Of a DNA stretch of 64,000 nt, positions 1-14,950 are shown one piece after another (the first letter of the stretch is position 1; each line of letters opens with the position of its first letter). Both the position numbers and the translations under genes were made by a program. The notes beneath the pieces are model-generated. The model searched no databases. It was not told where the DNA came from and saw nothing but the letters and a program-made list of their open reading frames with translations. This DNA comes from Anoplopoma fimbria (lineage: Eukaryota > Chordata > Actinopteri > Perciformes > Anoplopomatidae): contig NC_072456.1 in assembly GCF_027596085.1 (NCBI RefSeq), positions 24,767,218-24,831,217 on the forward strand, written 5' to 3'.

Positions 1-219
1 TCCTTTGTAGAAGTTCTATCTAAAATCCTTCTATCTTTTAAGGGTGCTTACAAGAACCCACACAGGGGTTTTTACCAAGAACCGTTATGTATTCCAATGG
101 TTTCATCTCATACCTACCCTGAGGTTTCTACCAAGAACCCTTTTTATATGCAAAAGGTTTCCTCTAGAACCAACCCAGGAGGGTCGACAGAAAACCCTTA
201 CATATTCCAAGGGTTTCAA
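1..219. repeat. 56-bp minisatellite, about 3.7 units
   Basis: Three adjacent units (40-95, 96-151, 152-208; 56, 56 and 57 bp) share a pattern of AAGGGTT, then ACCAAGAACC, then a TTATATATTCC-like end. The tail of an earlier unit occupies 1-39 and the start of a further unit 209-219, so the array runs off the left edge. Units are clearly diverged. Open frames across it are by-products of the repeat. Confidence 0.75.
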
Positions 220-225
220 AAAATC

Positions 226-352
226 AACATGGCGACGTCCATAACCCAAGATGGCGACGGCGGAATCAAAGAACTCGGGGCTTCATTACGGAAAACCATA
301 AACCAATGAGTGACTTCACGATGACTAAGTCCACTTCTTATATACAGTCTTT
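226..352 (+). repeat. Dispersed repeat ending CTTATATACAGTC
   Basis: This contains GATGGCGACGGC, a middle ATGAGTGACTTCACGATGACT and the end CTTCTTATATACAGTCTTTG. A related copy lies at 22855-22962 inside the GIMAP gene, and the reverse complement of its end is the last 20 or so bases of the window. At least three occurrences show a dispersed family. I recognise the pattern as common in fish genomes, but the transposon class is not clear. Confidence 0.6.
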
Positions 353-452
353 GGTTTAAACGCTAAGGGAAATGAGCTGTCAGATTCTTGGTATGTTTCA
401 CAGGTATGTTTCAGAAGTGTCTTAGTTAATCTGTAACTTGCAATGCTAACCA

Positions 453-482
453 ACTCACACACACACACACACACACACACAC
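453..482. repeat. (CA)n microsatellite
   Basis: An uninterrupted CA dinucleotide run of about 28 bp, 140 bp upstream of a much longer CA array. Confidence 0.9.
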
Positions 483-618
483 ATTTCTCTACGCGTACAC
501 AAACAGACCTACCAGGATGAGCGCTGTGAGTAACTGTAGATTACAGAGCTGTCAAACTGGCTGCTGGAAGGAGGCAATTAGATCAGGGGCTGTCTTGCTA
601 ATGGGCTGCCTGACCCCA

Positions 619-2558
<1,940 letters not shown>

Positions 2559-2725
2559 GGCCAAAAGTATGTGGACACTAACTCACATACAGTGTATTTG
2601 TGTGCTTTTTGCCAGCGGCTGTTCTTTATGGTTGGGGTCAGGCCTTTGTAGCTCCAATTAAGGGAAGATTTATTGCCACAATGATTTTTAAGACAATAGA
2701 GTGCTGCAGGGTTGATATTTGACAT
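2559..2725 (+). mobile_element. Tc1-like transposon remnant, 5' part
   Basis: It begins with GGCCAAAAGTATGTGGACAC, a terminal sequence I recognise from fish Tc1-type elements. It continues with a segment (AGCTCCAATTAAGGGAAG, then AGACAATAGAGTGCT) that resembles the early transposase region of the same elements. No open reading frame survives. The piece at 3225-3775 looks like a later part of the same element. Confidence 0.5.
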
Positions 2726-3224
2726 TTGATATTTTCGTAGGCCAACCCAGAAGCTAGCATCTCCCTGATTTTTCCATTGGATTTTGGATTATTGTAGAAA
2801 ATCTGAGGCAAAGGCTCAAAAGCAGCCAGATAATCTTCACAAATTAACACTATTTTTATGTTTTTTGAAGTATAAATGCAATAAGTAGAAGTAAAAAGTT
2901 AACTTAACATAACGGCTATAAATTAACTACAACACGGTCACATGGCCTCACGTCACCAACGCTAAGCTAAAGGAGAACTAGTGTTCTAGTGATGACATTT
3001 AGTCGTCTCATTTAGACAGTTGTTAGCGACCGTCTTTTTTGAGACACGTTAAAACTTCTGTGGGAAATACACTGATGTGTTTTATATCGTAGACCTAAAC
3101 GTTAAAATCTCTTCAGCTTGTGTTAACCACAGACATTCATTTCAGGCATCTAACATAAACACATTGACTTTGAAATGAGGGAACCATAAGTGCAAGAATG
3201 CTGAATCATTTCTAGGTTTTAGGA

Positions 3225-3775
3225 CTCATTCCTACAACACTTTATAGTGAGATTCCAACTTTATGGCGACAATTTCAGAATCTGTATGCAAACAGGACAA
3301 GATTTCATCATCGTAAGTTTTCTGGTTTCCGTTTTGTAGTCCGAGTAGTAATGGCCAATCACATTGGAGCTGTCCTTAGTTGAATGCAGGTAAACAATCC
3401 ATGTAGGAAAGCAAAGGAAGTGGAACACATTGGCCTAAATGCAATCTGGGAACCCAGCGGCTATCATCTGACAACGATTTAGTTTGTAAACTGGCTACTT
3501 GTGAAACAATCAGATAGTACACGTCGTTTTTCAGTTCCAATCTTGAATCTCAAGTTGGCAATCAGACTGTAAACTGTGAGCAGCCCCTCGGCCTAGATAT
3601 CTGCTGACTATATCGGAACCACAGAAATAAAACCACTTCACCCCAGAGGCTTATAGTGGTCTGACCGATAGCCAGAGAATGGGTGTGGAAGAACTCAACT
3701 GGTCTGCCCTGAGCTCTTATCTGAACTCATCCAACACCTTCAGGAGGAACTGAATCATTTGCTTTACTTCCTCAT
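3225..3775 (+). mobile_element. Tc1-like transposase remnant, 3' part
   Basis: Around 3250-3290 there is TTCCAACTTTATGGCGACA, and at 3682-3755 a stretch that in pieces reads VEELNW..AL..YLN followed in another frame by IQHLQEEL. This resembles the Tc1 transposase block around its last catalytic acids (NW.AQSPDLNPIEHLW.EL). Frameshifts and mismatches show a dead copy. Between 2726 and 3224 I see nothing recognisable. Confidence 0.4.
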
Positions 3776-4419
3776 TTTTTTTGCGGCCCCACAAACCCCA
3801 CTGGTGTATGTTTAAAAATAATATGTATATCAAAATCCAAATTCTGTTCCTCTAAGTTATTTATTTTACTCTTCTTCTGACCTTAATATGTAGGAAGTAT
3901 TGAAGTGGGAAACAATCATCTTTGCCACAAAGTAAACTTTTTTTACATTTGATGAAGGAGTGAAATGTTCAGTATATTTTTGGAGCAGATCGCTACTGCT
4001 GCACTCGAAGCTGTTGTAGCGGGTATAAGAATGACATACGGGTCACTTGCACGATTGCACAAAAACGTAAACCCTTGTGCATGCGTGAACATACTTCGAC
4101 ACGGAGGTGAACAGATCTGGTGGAGGGGATTCTCCGAGCAGGCCGCCTTTGTTTAGCTCAGACATGGTTTGCATTTCTGTGCAGCGTGTATGAATGGACG
4201 TCGTGCCTGCATGCAGATGTGAACGCTGGGTTTGTGGCAGAAAGAAATAGAGAGAGAGGGGTTATTTGTGTGTGACAGAGGGTCGCCTGTATCTGTAGCG
4301 TGTGACACACAGTGCTCTCGCTGCAGCAGCCAGGCCACAGTTTAGGGACTTGTGCCAAGGGACAGAATAGCCTGTCTGTTTCCTGCCTCTTACTGAGCGC
4401 TGATTGACAGCAGGGCTTC

Positions 4420-4480
<61 letters not shown>

Positions 4481-7400
4481 GAATGTGTGTATGCATTAAT
4501 TCTCAGTACATGTGTGTGTGTGTATCAAACTGACAGATTGACAGAAACACAGCACACATTGAACGCAGGGGGACGTAAAGAAGTTGCCATCCCCGCAGAA
4601 AAAAAGGAAGAAAAAAAGATAACCGGCCTCTTGTCAAATTGTCGCTTATTTAAAAGTGTTTTTATCTGGTCTTTTTGTTTGCAAAATCATCATTCATTTA
4701 ACCCACACTGGAAAACACATGCGTGGAGTTCACACACATTTTCACAGAATGGCCAGCCTCAATTTAAATAAACAGTTTCACCACAGAATATACTGCGGTT
4801 TATTTATTCAGGGGTGTCAAATTGCACACGCCAACGCGCACATACATACAAGCACACATGCAGGTCTCAGCTGTCATGTTTCTGGAGTGTCGGGTTGTGA
4901 AGAGCAGAGGTAGCCGCCTCACCTCTGACCTTTCTGCGGTCCCTCGAGGTCATGAGGACTACAGACGCACAACATGTGTATCCGAGATTTGGGCATTCAG
5001 ACGGAGGAAGGCAGAGATCAATTTAGGGGAGGGTTAGAGTGTGTTTTGAGCAGGTCAAAGATAAAAAAACAAAAACAGATAAAGATAAAAAGCAGATGTT
5101 TGCATACAGGAACAAAGTACAGGGTAAAGGATGTGGCTGGAGATTAGCAGAAGTTGAGATGGGTGTCATTTACACTGCAGAAGAGAGTCCGTGCACCTCT
5201 TTTCAGAGTAGATCAAATAAACCTTGGCCAAGCTGAGAGTAAAGGGATTAAAAGAAATCCATTCAATCGAAAATTCTGATGCACTGAGTGAAAAAAGTTT
5301 AAAGATAAACCAATATGTAACTCATACAAGAGGCATAGATTTGGTTTCATTGATCCACAGATTTGACTCGAGGGATGAAATTTAGAAATTGCGACCTTGC
5401 ACAACGTAGCCTAATATGTTAAATAATCATATTCTCGCATTCTCTGGACTTTGTTGACATAGTTTAGCTGGCGGCAAGTGCATGTGAGTCCCAATATGTG
5501 TGCTGCACTTGCTAGCTAAACCCTGCCGCTTTACGGTGGTTACTTCTAATAACTCCTTCCGGACCCAAGGCCTTGGCCTCCCCCAGAACACTGTTAGCTC
5601 TGTGAGCACTGTTAGGGCTATTAGCACCGTTAGCTGCTAGCCCCAAGCTCAGCCATTGCAATGTTTAGGCAATCCCTGAATCATATTTGTGCTCTAAATT
5701 TCAAATTTTGCAGCACTCAACACAAGGCAAGTAATGCTAGCATTAGCATTGCATGGACTCGAATGCAAGAATTGAACACAGAGCAGGTAGAATGCAAAGT
5801 CTTTACTAAATAGCAATGGTTCAGTCCAGAAACAGGCAAAGGTATCAACAAAAAGAGGCTAAGATCTAAGTGAAAGTATCGAAGATTGGTCTGAAGAACT
5901 CCAGAAAAATCACTAGGAACAAAAAGACTGAAACAGAGAAGAAGAACCTGTACAGACAAAGAGGAGCATGCAGACTAAACCCTCAATGAGGAGGGTGATC
6001 ACCAGGGGCAGGTAACAGCAGGACTAATCAGAGGCAGCTGAAGACAATCACACAGTAGGAAACACACAAGGGCAAGATGTGAAGTACCTGAGACGAAGGT
6101 GAGTATAACTAAATAAAACTGGAAGTAATAACTGAAAACTGGAACAAGGAAATCACAATCTTATATCATGTGCTTGTTCATTTACAGGGACCTGCAGCCA
6201 TACAGTATATTCAATACACACGATATTCAGAGATACATTTTTTTGAGATTTTAAAGACAAACAGTGTAGATCCAACTTTTATTCTTGTCTGGCATTCTAT
6301 AATAAAGCATGCTATCATCATGGAAAGTGTGTTGGCACCTAATATACAGACAAATAAATAAATAAATAGTATCCCATATATTTGAGCCTGGTTACTGATT
6401 ATTACCAGGAGACTGATTATTATCTTTTGTTTATCTGTGGGTGGTTAGAGGCAAGAAGTCCCACATCAGACATTTGGTTTGATTTGATGAATTTTGAGCT
6501 ACAGACTAGTCAGGAGAAGTATATAGTGCCAGCACATTATTTAGAAAAGATGCATAATTCAAGAAGTTGTTTAGGCAACGTTGTTATGGTTTCGTTTTAC
6601 TTTTTGTTTTAACGAAATAGGACTTGACAGAGATGGAAGTAAGCAGTGAAACAACATCAAAACCGAATGTAAAGTGGACACATGTTTGGCGGAGTTCAGG
6701 GCATGGTTTATGTGTTTTCATTTACAGGAGAGGCCGAGGAAGGGAGGGAGGAGGGGAGAAGTGGAGCGAGGAGACATGAACTATAAACAAGAAAAATTGG
6801 ACCCATCATCGAGGGCAGCTGATATCCCCCCCCCCCCCCCTGCCCCCTCTGCAGCCCCGCCTCCTCCCTGCTTTGAGCCCCCAGACATTCACTGAAGGAC
6901 TAAACAGGAATCCCCCATAGCCCCACGACAGACTGACTGACTCTGCATGCTCTCGATCACACACACACACACGCACACACTTGAATGCACACATGCATTT
7001 ACACACAGGCTTACCGACAGCACAGAAATAACCCCGGTCTGGGGGTATTACCGCGCTATTAGCTAAGAACATCACCTCACATCACACTGCAGCACTATAT
7101 GGCTCTGCTACATGCAGTCATTATAAAACAGCAAAAGAGCTTTTTGCTCTCAGTTTTAATTTCTCTTTCACTCTCTCACACAGATATTTACCTAAATACC
7201 TAAAACCATACGCTAACACACTCTCTGCTTCCTGAAAGCACCTTTTTTTTCTCAGTGATTCACAGGTGTGACAGACAAAAGCAGATGAGAGGAAAGGTCA
7301 GGAGTTCCTCAGCCTCTTAGTTCCTGACAGTGCATCACCTCCCCCAGCATCGCCCAGTGATGAGCATTTTTTGGGTTCCCCTCAGCGTTCAGTGAAGCGC

Positions 7401-8138
7401 CACAGCAACAAGGGGGAGGAAGAGGAGGGGGGGCTTTCTTCCACCCTTTCCCCTAAACATTTGCATGGCACTCACTGTTTGGGTTTTCCCTCAAACAAAC
7501 ACAATACCACTCACTCTCACACACACAAGGGGAGATGAATGGTCCTCTCAAGGCTTAAGGCTGGAGTGATACGTCTTCATTGTCAAAGTCCTGAGTGTCT
7601 TCACGGACGCTGCTCAGGGGGAGATAGCCGAGGTTGTTTAGGGAAAACACCTGCAGGAAGTTCCTGAGTATATTTTATGATTCAGGATTTAACATGAAGA
7701 TTACAAGAATGAACCGAAGCTCCTAAATTAACCCCATCATGATTCACAACTAAGACCCAATGCTGTTTCCCTGAGAATGTGCAATCGTAATCTGTGTTCT
7801 TACAGTAATTGGATAATCTCTACAGATTTTATGGGACCCCAATATCTACTGAATTTAATCTGAATATCTGCTGAATATCTTCTGCCAGTTTTTGAACATC
7901 GTGATAAGTCATTTCATGCCTCCGTAACGAGCTGAAGTGTCCTTATCTGATGATGATTCAGAGGTTTCGATCAGCACACACTTACTCAAGCATGAAAGAG
8001 CTTTTCATGAAGCAGTTTTATGTCAGCGGCAATTAAACAATACTGTGTTCAGGAGATATTGAGTGGCGCTTTAACAAAAGACTGGATGGCATCATCAAAG
8101 ACGCTTAGAAGAAAAAGAAAACTTTCAAATTGAAAGCA
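3776..8138. other. Gene-free stretch with small repeats
   Basis: This holds a (GT)n array (4422-4475), a dispersed-repeat-like purine-rich section (about 5718-6150), an (AAAT)n patch near 6353-6368 and a 13-C run near 6829. The open frames here are short, repetitive or without homology that I can recognise. No gene is called. Confidence 0.45.
4422..4475. repeat. (GT)n microsatellite
   Basis: An uninterrupted GT array of about 54 bp followed by imperfect GT repeats to about 4525. Confidence 0.95.
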
Positions 8139-8530
8139 GTGGTTTGACATTTTAGGAAAAAGGTTTTAGTCACCTTCTTAGAGACATGAGAAGATCAATA
8201 TCAGTCTCCTACATATCTGTAGGCAGCAACATTAGCTTAGCTTAGCATAAAGACTTGAAACAGCTAGCCTGGCTTTGTCCAAATAATTTGTCACAGAATT
8301 CACCTACATGGACTTCTAAAACTCCCTGATTACCACATTCTTTTTTGTGAAAAAACTGAAGCGTAAAAAGGACAGTTGTGCTGGTTTACGTTGGATTAAG
8401 GCCTTTATGCTAAGCTAAGCTAACCCACGCTACTTTCATATTCATCATATGGACATAAAAATGGAATCAATCTTCTTGTCATGACAAGAAAGTAAATATA
8501 AGACCCAAAGTGTTGAGCTATTCCTTTTTC
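8139..8530. mobile_element. Fold-back element with TAGCTTAGC arms
   Basis: The left arm (about 8139-8262) ends in TTAGCTTAGCTTAGCATAAAG. The right arm (about 8398-8530) is its diverged reverse complement, beginning CTTTATGCTAAGCTAAGCTAA and ending near TGTTGAGCTATTCC. The arms are about 120 bp long and flank a loop of about 130 bp. No coding capacity remains. The same family appears as two opposed arms at 33001-33250 and 33850-34073. Confidence 0.6.
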
Positions 8531-9256
8531 TGTCCCACACCACAGTAACATTTTAGATTAAATAAGGCTGACGTGTAGTTCGGCACGCGGCAGCGGGAAA
8601 ATCTGCTTCGTCACGATGGCTGCTCAGGACACACGATCCTCCGCACCGCGGCGTGAACCCTGCCAGTTTTTCTGTATCAGGTCAAGCTCGCCGCCAGGAA
8701 TGCCGTCTATTTCAAGTCGACCTGCCGTGACAGCGAGTTTTAAACCCGGGGGGGGGGGGTAGGCGATTAGGGCTGCCACAGCGGAGGAGGAAGAGGAGGG
8801 TGAGGAAGAGGAGTGTGGGGTTTCCTGGGAAGCTCCCAGTCAGACATCTGCTGCCATCACTCCATCTCACTGTCTATCTGCTATTTCGCCCTCTCTCCGT
8901 CTCGGCGATGGCTCTTTGTGGCCGAGCTGCAGCGATGCTCCACTGAATAATTCAAAGAGTCAGCAGGGACAGACAGTGGATTAAGTCCCCGTAGAGGAGG
9001 AGGAGGAGGAGGAGGGATGAAGAGGGAGGACAGAGGGGATTTTGCCATAAGGAGCCGAGGGGAATTTTCATTGAGGGGGGGGGGGAGAAGGGGCCAGCAT
9101 GAGAAGTGAAAGGACAAATTGAGAGGCGAGGAAAGAGGAGAGGGTGAGCGAGCGGGCAGCGCGTCACATGACCATCGGGAGATCCCTGAGCCGAGCTGGT
9201 CACCTGACTGACTGGAATTGCACCCTGCTGCCTGAGAAACGATTCCCAGAAGTTAC

Positions 9257-9259
<3 letters not shown>

Positions 9260-9339
<80 letters not shown>

Positions 9340-9355
9340 TGTGTGTGTGTGTGTG
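9260..9355. repeat. (GT)n microsatellite
   Basis: A GT array of about 95 bp with one TC interruption near its right end. Confidence 0.95.
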
Positions 9356-9581
9356 AAGGAACGCCTCCTGTCCTTGTCCTGAAAGATTATAAAGCAGCTG
9401 AGTGGTTTATGTGACATTATCACATCTTGGTAGAGGTCAGATCATTTATAGGTTAAAAATAATTCAATCACACTATTTATATTAGATGATTATTATTTAT
9501 AGAGGATTTTGCTGAAACAAAGCTGCGTGTTCAAACGTCAAAAAGGTGAAGGTTAGTGTGACTAATCAGAGTAATTCTCTT

Positions 9582-9622
9582 TTCTTCTTCTTCTTCTTCT
9601 GCTGCTGCTGCTGCTGCTGCTG
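9582..9622. repeat. Compound (TTC)n(TGC)n microsatellite
   Basis: About six TTC units switch directly to about seven CTG/TGC units. Confidence 0.85.
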
Positions 9623-10484
9623 GACTTTTGGGCCAGCTGTCTGACGCCCACTCAATCGCATACAAATGCACAATGTCTCACAGCAAAACGTCATTTACAG
9701 TTCAGTGAGCTTCAGAAGTTCAGAAAGTTGGGGAGATTTCATCAGTCATCTTTCTACCAAGAGCAGGTTCTAATTTCTTGCTTATTCAGCAATTTTAATA
9801 TTTATATTATGATTATATAATATGTTTTATGTTGGATTATCGATGAACAGAATATGCAACAACCAGACATTTTGAAGCCGGTAACAGTTTTAATTCGATG
9901 TTTAAAGCTTGCAAAAGGATCTATAGTGCCATTGATTGTGGCGGACTCCGCAACTTCAAACAAAAACTACTATATAGAGAGATAATTAGTGAATTTAAAT
10001 ACATTGAATGGCTTCTGCCGACCATAAATTGTATCAAAAATGAATAAAGAAAACGTTAAAAGGTTTCGTCTAAATTCTGTTTCCACATTTAAGAGTGACT
10101 TAATGCTCAAGAAATGCATTTTCAAGATATTGAAACTACATGGAAATGACGTAATTGCCATTTTTGAATGGTAATTAAATACCTTGATGAATAAAATAAA
10201 ACACAGTTCCATTATCTTAACCCGTAGAGATTTTTCCTTTGAAGTAGATCGGTGAGTAAGACGTTAGTAACACGGGGTTTGAAAGTTAAACAGAGGTGAA
10301 CTTTACTCATCATGCTTCATGGGAAAGTTGGTGATCTGCCACGAGTCTTGCGCATACCCAGCCGACACAGTTAACACTAAGGCTGGTCGAGCAGCATCCA
10401 AGGCCCCTGTGCATTCTGGGAGTGTGACTAAATAAGCACATTGCAGCCACAACTGCACAGTTCCGTTGATGGATTTTATGGCAT

Positions 10485-10615
10485 TTCTCCGTGCGCGGGT
10501 GAAGAATGCACTCGGCATGAAAACGACGTTAAATACTTTCCATGCGCACGCGTTCGGTTTGTGTTCCCTGGAGGACGTCCGCGCGTTAGATTATACGTCG
10601 CTGCTGGGAATCTGG
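10485..10615. promoter_or_regulatory. CpG-dense patch, possible regulatory element
   Basis: About 130 bp with closely spaced CpGs (for example GCGCACGCG and GTCCGCGCG) in a surrounding sequence poor in CpG. No exon or transcription start could be tied to it. It may be an unmethylated regulatory element or simply chance. Confidence 0.2.
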
Positions 10616-12699
10616 TGTTTGCTTTAGTTCCGGATGGTTTGCGCTCTCTGGGGTTTGTGGGTCGGTGTTTTCAGGCCAGTAGAGTACCACAAACGTGACC
10701 ATGCAGGACTTCTGTGTTTTTAAAAGGAAGATACATGCAGCTGTTGAGGCTCTCATCTCCAAAATGTTTTCTGTGTAGAAGAGTGAGAATCGATGAAACA
10801 CGACCCCCTGGTTCCATGTAAATGGAAGGTGAGGTTGATATGTTGGATTTCTTTGAAGCTCGCAGAAATACACGCAACCAGTGTCGGTTTCAGAGCGCCC
10901 ACTCTGGTTTCAGAGCATCAATAATGAAGAGTCACTCAGCAGATGTAGACCTCTAAACACTGAACTGCTGCTGTGAACAAATGTGGACTTACATCACTAC
11001 AATGAGCACAAAAAGAAATAAAAACAGTCATATATGAACACCATTAATCAGACATATGGCAGCGATTTGCAGTGTATTTCAGTTTTATACCTGCTCCTCT
11101 GTCTCCGTCTCCATCGTCCTTCCTCTCTATCCCTCTTTTCTCTCTAACCTAATTGAGCTCCACCTCTCCTATGTAACCCAATGCTTCTCCCACAGCACTG
11201 AAGTGTCGTTTGGGCCGCGGCTTAAGTACTAACTCGTACGGATCAGCAGAAAACCCAGATTAGACCGATGAATAATTCATCTTATTGCCTTAAATGCAGT
11301 TTGTGGTAAAAGATAGTTATACATCCTATTAGACTCCTGACCCTGTTCATTTCACTGCGGTGACCAACATGTTCACTGCAAAGCTGATTATTACTTCTTC
11401 CTTTTTCCTTTCTAATCTTTTCTCTCCATCTCTCGCTCTTCCCTTTTGGAGGGAGGTTACGCCTCTTCATTAATCCTCCCAGGACTCAAGGACAAGTGGG
11501 CGCATCTGCAGCTCTTTACATGCATGTGTGTGTGAGTGTGTGTGTGTGTGTTTTATATCCATAACATTGACTGTGTTGTAAAAAAAAAAATGGAAGGGAA
11601 TTGTATTAAGTTTGGCAGAGTAGATTCTCTCAAGACAAATGTAACGATTTTTCTGCTCGCCTCCTCAGATCCATTTGTATAATAATGGATGTCAACATAT
11701 TAAAGGGAATCAAGGTGGGGTTGGTGTTAGCCATCATCATCAATTATTGATCTTTAATAATTCAACCGACACAGTACAGAAGCTGTTAGTGAATCTTGCA
11801 TTGAAGGGTGAGCTTTAGAGAACTTCACTTCTCAGTCATGCCACCTTTTCTCTGGTCACTGATATGAACCAAAAGGACGGAAAACCCACCAACATTCAAC
11901 CCTTTAGCGGCAAGACCTCATTAGGGCAACATCAGCAGAGATAAGCTGCTTCACCTTTACTCTTACACTAATTACTCTGACTCGGACCAGTGGGCAGGTG
12001 GAGGGAAGAAGAGCGATTCCAGTCAGGGATCTGTAAGTCAGCATGACGCTGGGGTTTGGAGAGGAGAGAGCAGATCAAAGTCTTTTTCACGCTGCTGTGC
12101 TGCTTTAACTTGTTGTACTCTGTCAAACACCACCGATACATAAATACCTTTGGTGGCGAAGATTAGCAAGCAGCGTCATTGACAGTCGCCTGATACATGA
12201 CGTGCTGATGGTTTAATTCCAAATGCAGTGCAGAGGGGGTGTTCATACATGGTGTGAAATGATTTTTTTTGTAAACGGGCTTGATTTGGCGGCTGGCTAG
12301 CTTGCTCCCCCAAGCAAGTCACTCCTTCTGTCTTGTCTCTGATTTATCAGGCACAGTTTGCTGACATGATTATAGTAACAGTTATTTTAATTTTATTTTT
12401 CTCATAGTTGATGTAGTTTGCTTTGAAAATTCGTTTTACATGATTAGTTGTCACACAATTAAGATAATGAAGGCACAAGGATTTTCTCATTGGCAAGTAA
12501 GAAAAAGATAATTAAAACGACTAAAGTTCCAAACACTGACTTTAAAAAAATATACAAAAGAAAAAAAAAAAACAAGATACATAACTCAGGTGGTTGTAAT
12601 GTGGGACAAATCATGCAGACATTAACCTCTGTGCTTACCATCATTACTCCTAATAAAGCGGAAAATTTTGCGGTGGAGGTATAAGTACTAACCACATCA

Positions 12700-13830
12700 G
12701 ATGCAAGTGCCCAGAATACTATTTGGCAAAAAAACACAGGCATATGAATCACTGGCAACTGTAAGGTCATTGGTAATTTTCACCAGTGCCGCTCTGTGTT
12801 ATGATTCACTCTAAATCCTGACTGAAAATCCTCAAATAAACTATTGTTATGCATAAAGTCACAGAGCTGATTTGCTACTGCTTTCTCAAGGATCTTGGAG
12901 AGGAACGGAAGGTTAGATATAGGTCTATAGTTAGCCAACACCTCTGGATCTAGAGTAGGTTTCTTAAGAAGAGGTTTAATTACAGCTAGTTTGAAGGCCT
13001 GTGGTACATGGCCCGTCAGTAAAGACAGATTGATAATTTCTAATAAGGAGTTGCTAATTAAAGGTAAAACTTCCTTAAGCAGCCTAGTCGGAATCGGGTC
13101 TAAGAGACAGGTGGAAGGTTTAGACTTAGAAATAGTTAAAGTCAATTGTTGAAGGTCGATGGGAGAAAAGCCATCTAAATATATTTCAGGTTCTACAGCT
13201 ATGGATCGATCGGGTACTGGTTGAGGGGCAGTAGATTATACATTTTTTCTAATAGTTAGAATCTTATCATTAAAGAAGTTCATGAAGTCACTACTACTGA
13301 GGTTTATAGGAATACACGGCTCAACAGAGCTGTGACTCTCTGTCAGCCTGGCTACAGTGCTGAAGAGAACCCTAGGGCTGTTCTTATTTTTCTCTATTAA
13401 TGCTGAATAATAGGCTGCTCTAGCATTACGGAGTGCCTTCTTATATTTTTAAGACTGTCTCGCCAGACTAACCGCTTCATCCACATTGGTGGAACGCCAT
13501 ATCCTTTCAAGTTTTCGCGATATTTGCTTTAAATCGCGGGGTTTGAGGATTATACCATGGAGCAAACTCTCCTTTCTTTTTATTAGCTTCTTTTTAGAGG
13601 AGCTAGTAGAGTTCATGAAAGTCATTCACAGGAGCATGGAAATTAGCTTCTAAACAGCACGGTTAAAATTGAGTGAGGGGAAGATTGAATTGGCAAATAT
13701 CGTTGAGTATTGACACATTTTCACATGACCTGAGCTACAAAGTGACTTTGGCTTCCATGGTGGCAGTCAGCACTTCTGATCTTTTGAATCCAGTGATCCC
13801 AGTTCGTCTCGTGAAGCTTGTCATTAAGGA
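12700..13830 (-). mobile_element. LINE (L2/jockey-type) ORF2 fragment, broken
   Basis: Read on the minus strand from the gap edge down to about 12700, this encodes the linker before the reverse transcriptase (pieces such as KPRDLKQISRKLERIW, KKALRNARAAYYSALIEK, VLFSTVARLTESHSS). It then encodes the N-terminal half of the reverse transcriptase: DPIPTRLLKEVLP, VIKPLLKKPTLDPE, NYRPISNLPFLSKILEKAV, FEDFQSGFR. Stop codons (one near 13450, another near 13240) and a frameshift near 12783, after which ALVKITNDL continues in another frame, show it is dead. The catalytic FADD-type box and 3' end are missing. This is a non-LTR retrotransposon remnant interrupted by gap A. Confidence 0.85.
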
Positions 13831-13930
13831 NNNNNNNNNNNNNNNNNNNNNNNNNNNNNNNNNNNNNNNNNNNNNNNNNNNNNNNNNNNNNNNNNNNNNN
13901 NNNNNNNNNNNNNNNNNNNNNNNNNNNNNN
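13831..13930. other. Scaffold gap A (100 N)
   Basis: Exactly 100 N, so the size is probably nominal. Its right edge coincides with the first base of duplicated block copy 1. It probably hides repeated sequence (see findings). Confidence 1.
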
Positions 13931-14950
13931 CACAAACACATTTACACGCGTCAGACTGGTCGGTTATAACTCCATATTCTGCTTGTTTTTTTATTTAACC
14001 TTTATTTAACAGGTGAGTCATCAAGAACAAACTCTTATTTCCACTGTTTACGAAAGAGACGTCCGGTGAGCAGGACGCATCAGAGCCTCTTTTTCAACTA
14101 TAAGACCACTGATGTGACTGAGAGAGTATTTAATAATCACAACCCCTTAAAGAGACAGGCGCTAAAAACGGAGCATTTCGGTGAATACAGATATTCAGAC
14201 AAACAGTATGAGATAAATAATGTGTTTTGGAACATTAAAGCACAAAAACAAGTTCTAGTAGAACCCTAAATACAAGTGGGATCCTGAATATGACTACGAT
14301 GTGTCCTCTTTAAAACCATACATGGGACTAACTCTCTGGGGATCATGAACGACTGTAGAAACTTTAAGGGAAATGCATTTAGTCGTTGTTTAAATATTTC
14401 AGTCTCAACCAAAGTTGTAAACCGGACAAAAGACTGAAATTGCCATCTCCAACAATGTGTCTAAATATGATATTTTTTGCCTTATTTTAAAACATATGAA
14501 TAACTATTAGTTTTGAAGTGAATTGTGTCAGAAAATTAGGGTTGAGTTTCAGGTCAAAGCAGGTTTACATCCTTTGCAATGAAATATGTCAAGCAGAATT
14601 TTACAGAACCTGCAAAGTGCAATCTCTGCTTCTCCCGTGCTGCTGCAGATTCTGAGTGAGTGTCAGAGCTCTGGGTGCTCTTCATCTCTCATTATTGCAC
14701 GTTGCAATAAACACAGGTATTGCAATAATATAAGCACATACCGGTGTTGTTGTGTGATAACTGTAATGTATTTTACAGAGACTTGAGTCCCATGTGACCC
14801 TTTAGTCTGCAGCGGGACAAACGGAAACTGCTTCTGCGTTTATGGTTATGGCAGAGAAATGTGTAAAACTTCAAGATACCATTCGTCAGCTCCTGTTTGA
14901 AACCACTGACTGTCTTCTTCTTCTTCTGTCCATCTACGTGTCTCCTCCAG

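Larger units (their letters stand above)
8531..12699. other. Gene-free stretch
   Basis: No supported gene. It holds CpG-dense patches near 8571-8720 and 10485-10615, an (AGG)n patch (8993-9015), poly-G runs (8749-8759, 9076-9085), a (GT)n array (9260-9355), a compound trinucleotide repeat (9582-9622), and a short GT run at 11524-11551. The first CpG patch contains an ATG followed by a short open stretch, but nothing recognisable. Confidence 0.4.

Noticed and set aside
14586..14786. Open frame MSSRILQNLQ as a possible FcRL leader exon
   Set aside because: The ATG is missing in copy 2, and the frame does not join D1 in a clear phase.
14842..14950. Hydrophobic CLLLLLSIYVS read directly upstream of FcRL D1, as a possible signal peptide
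   Set aside because: It is in frame in copy 1 only. Copy 2 has two extra bases that break the frame, and the run is the pyrimidine tract of a normal acceptor.
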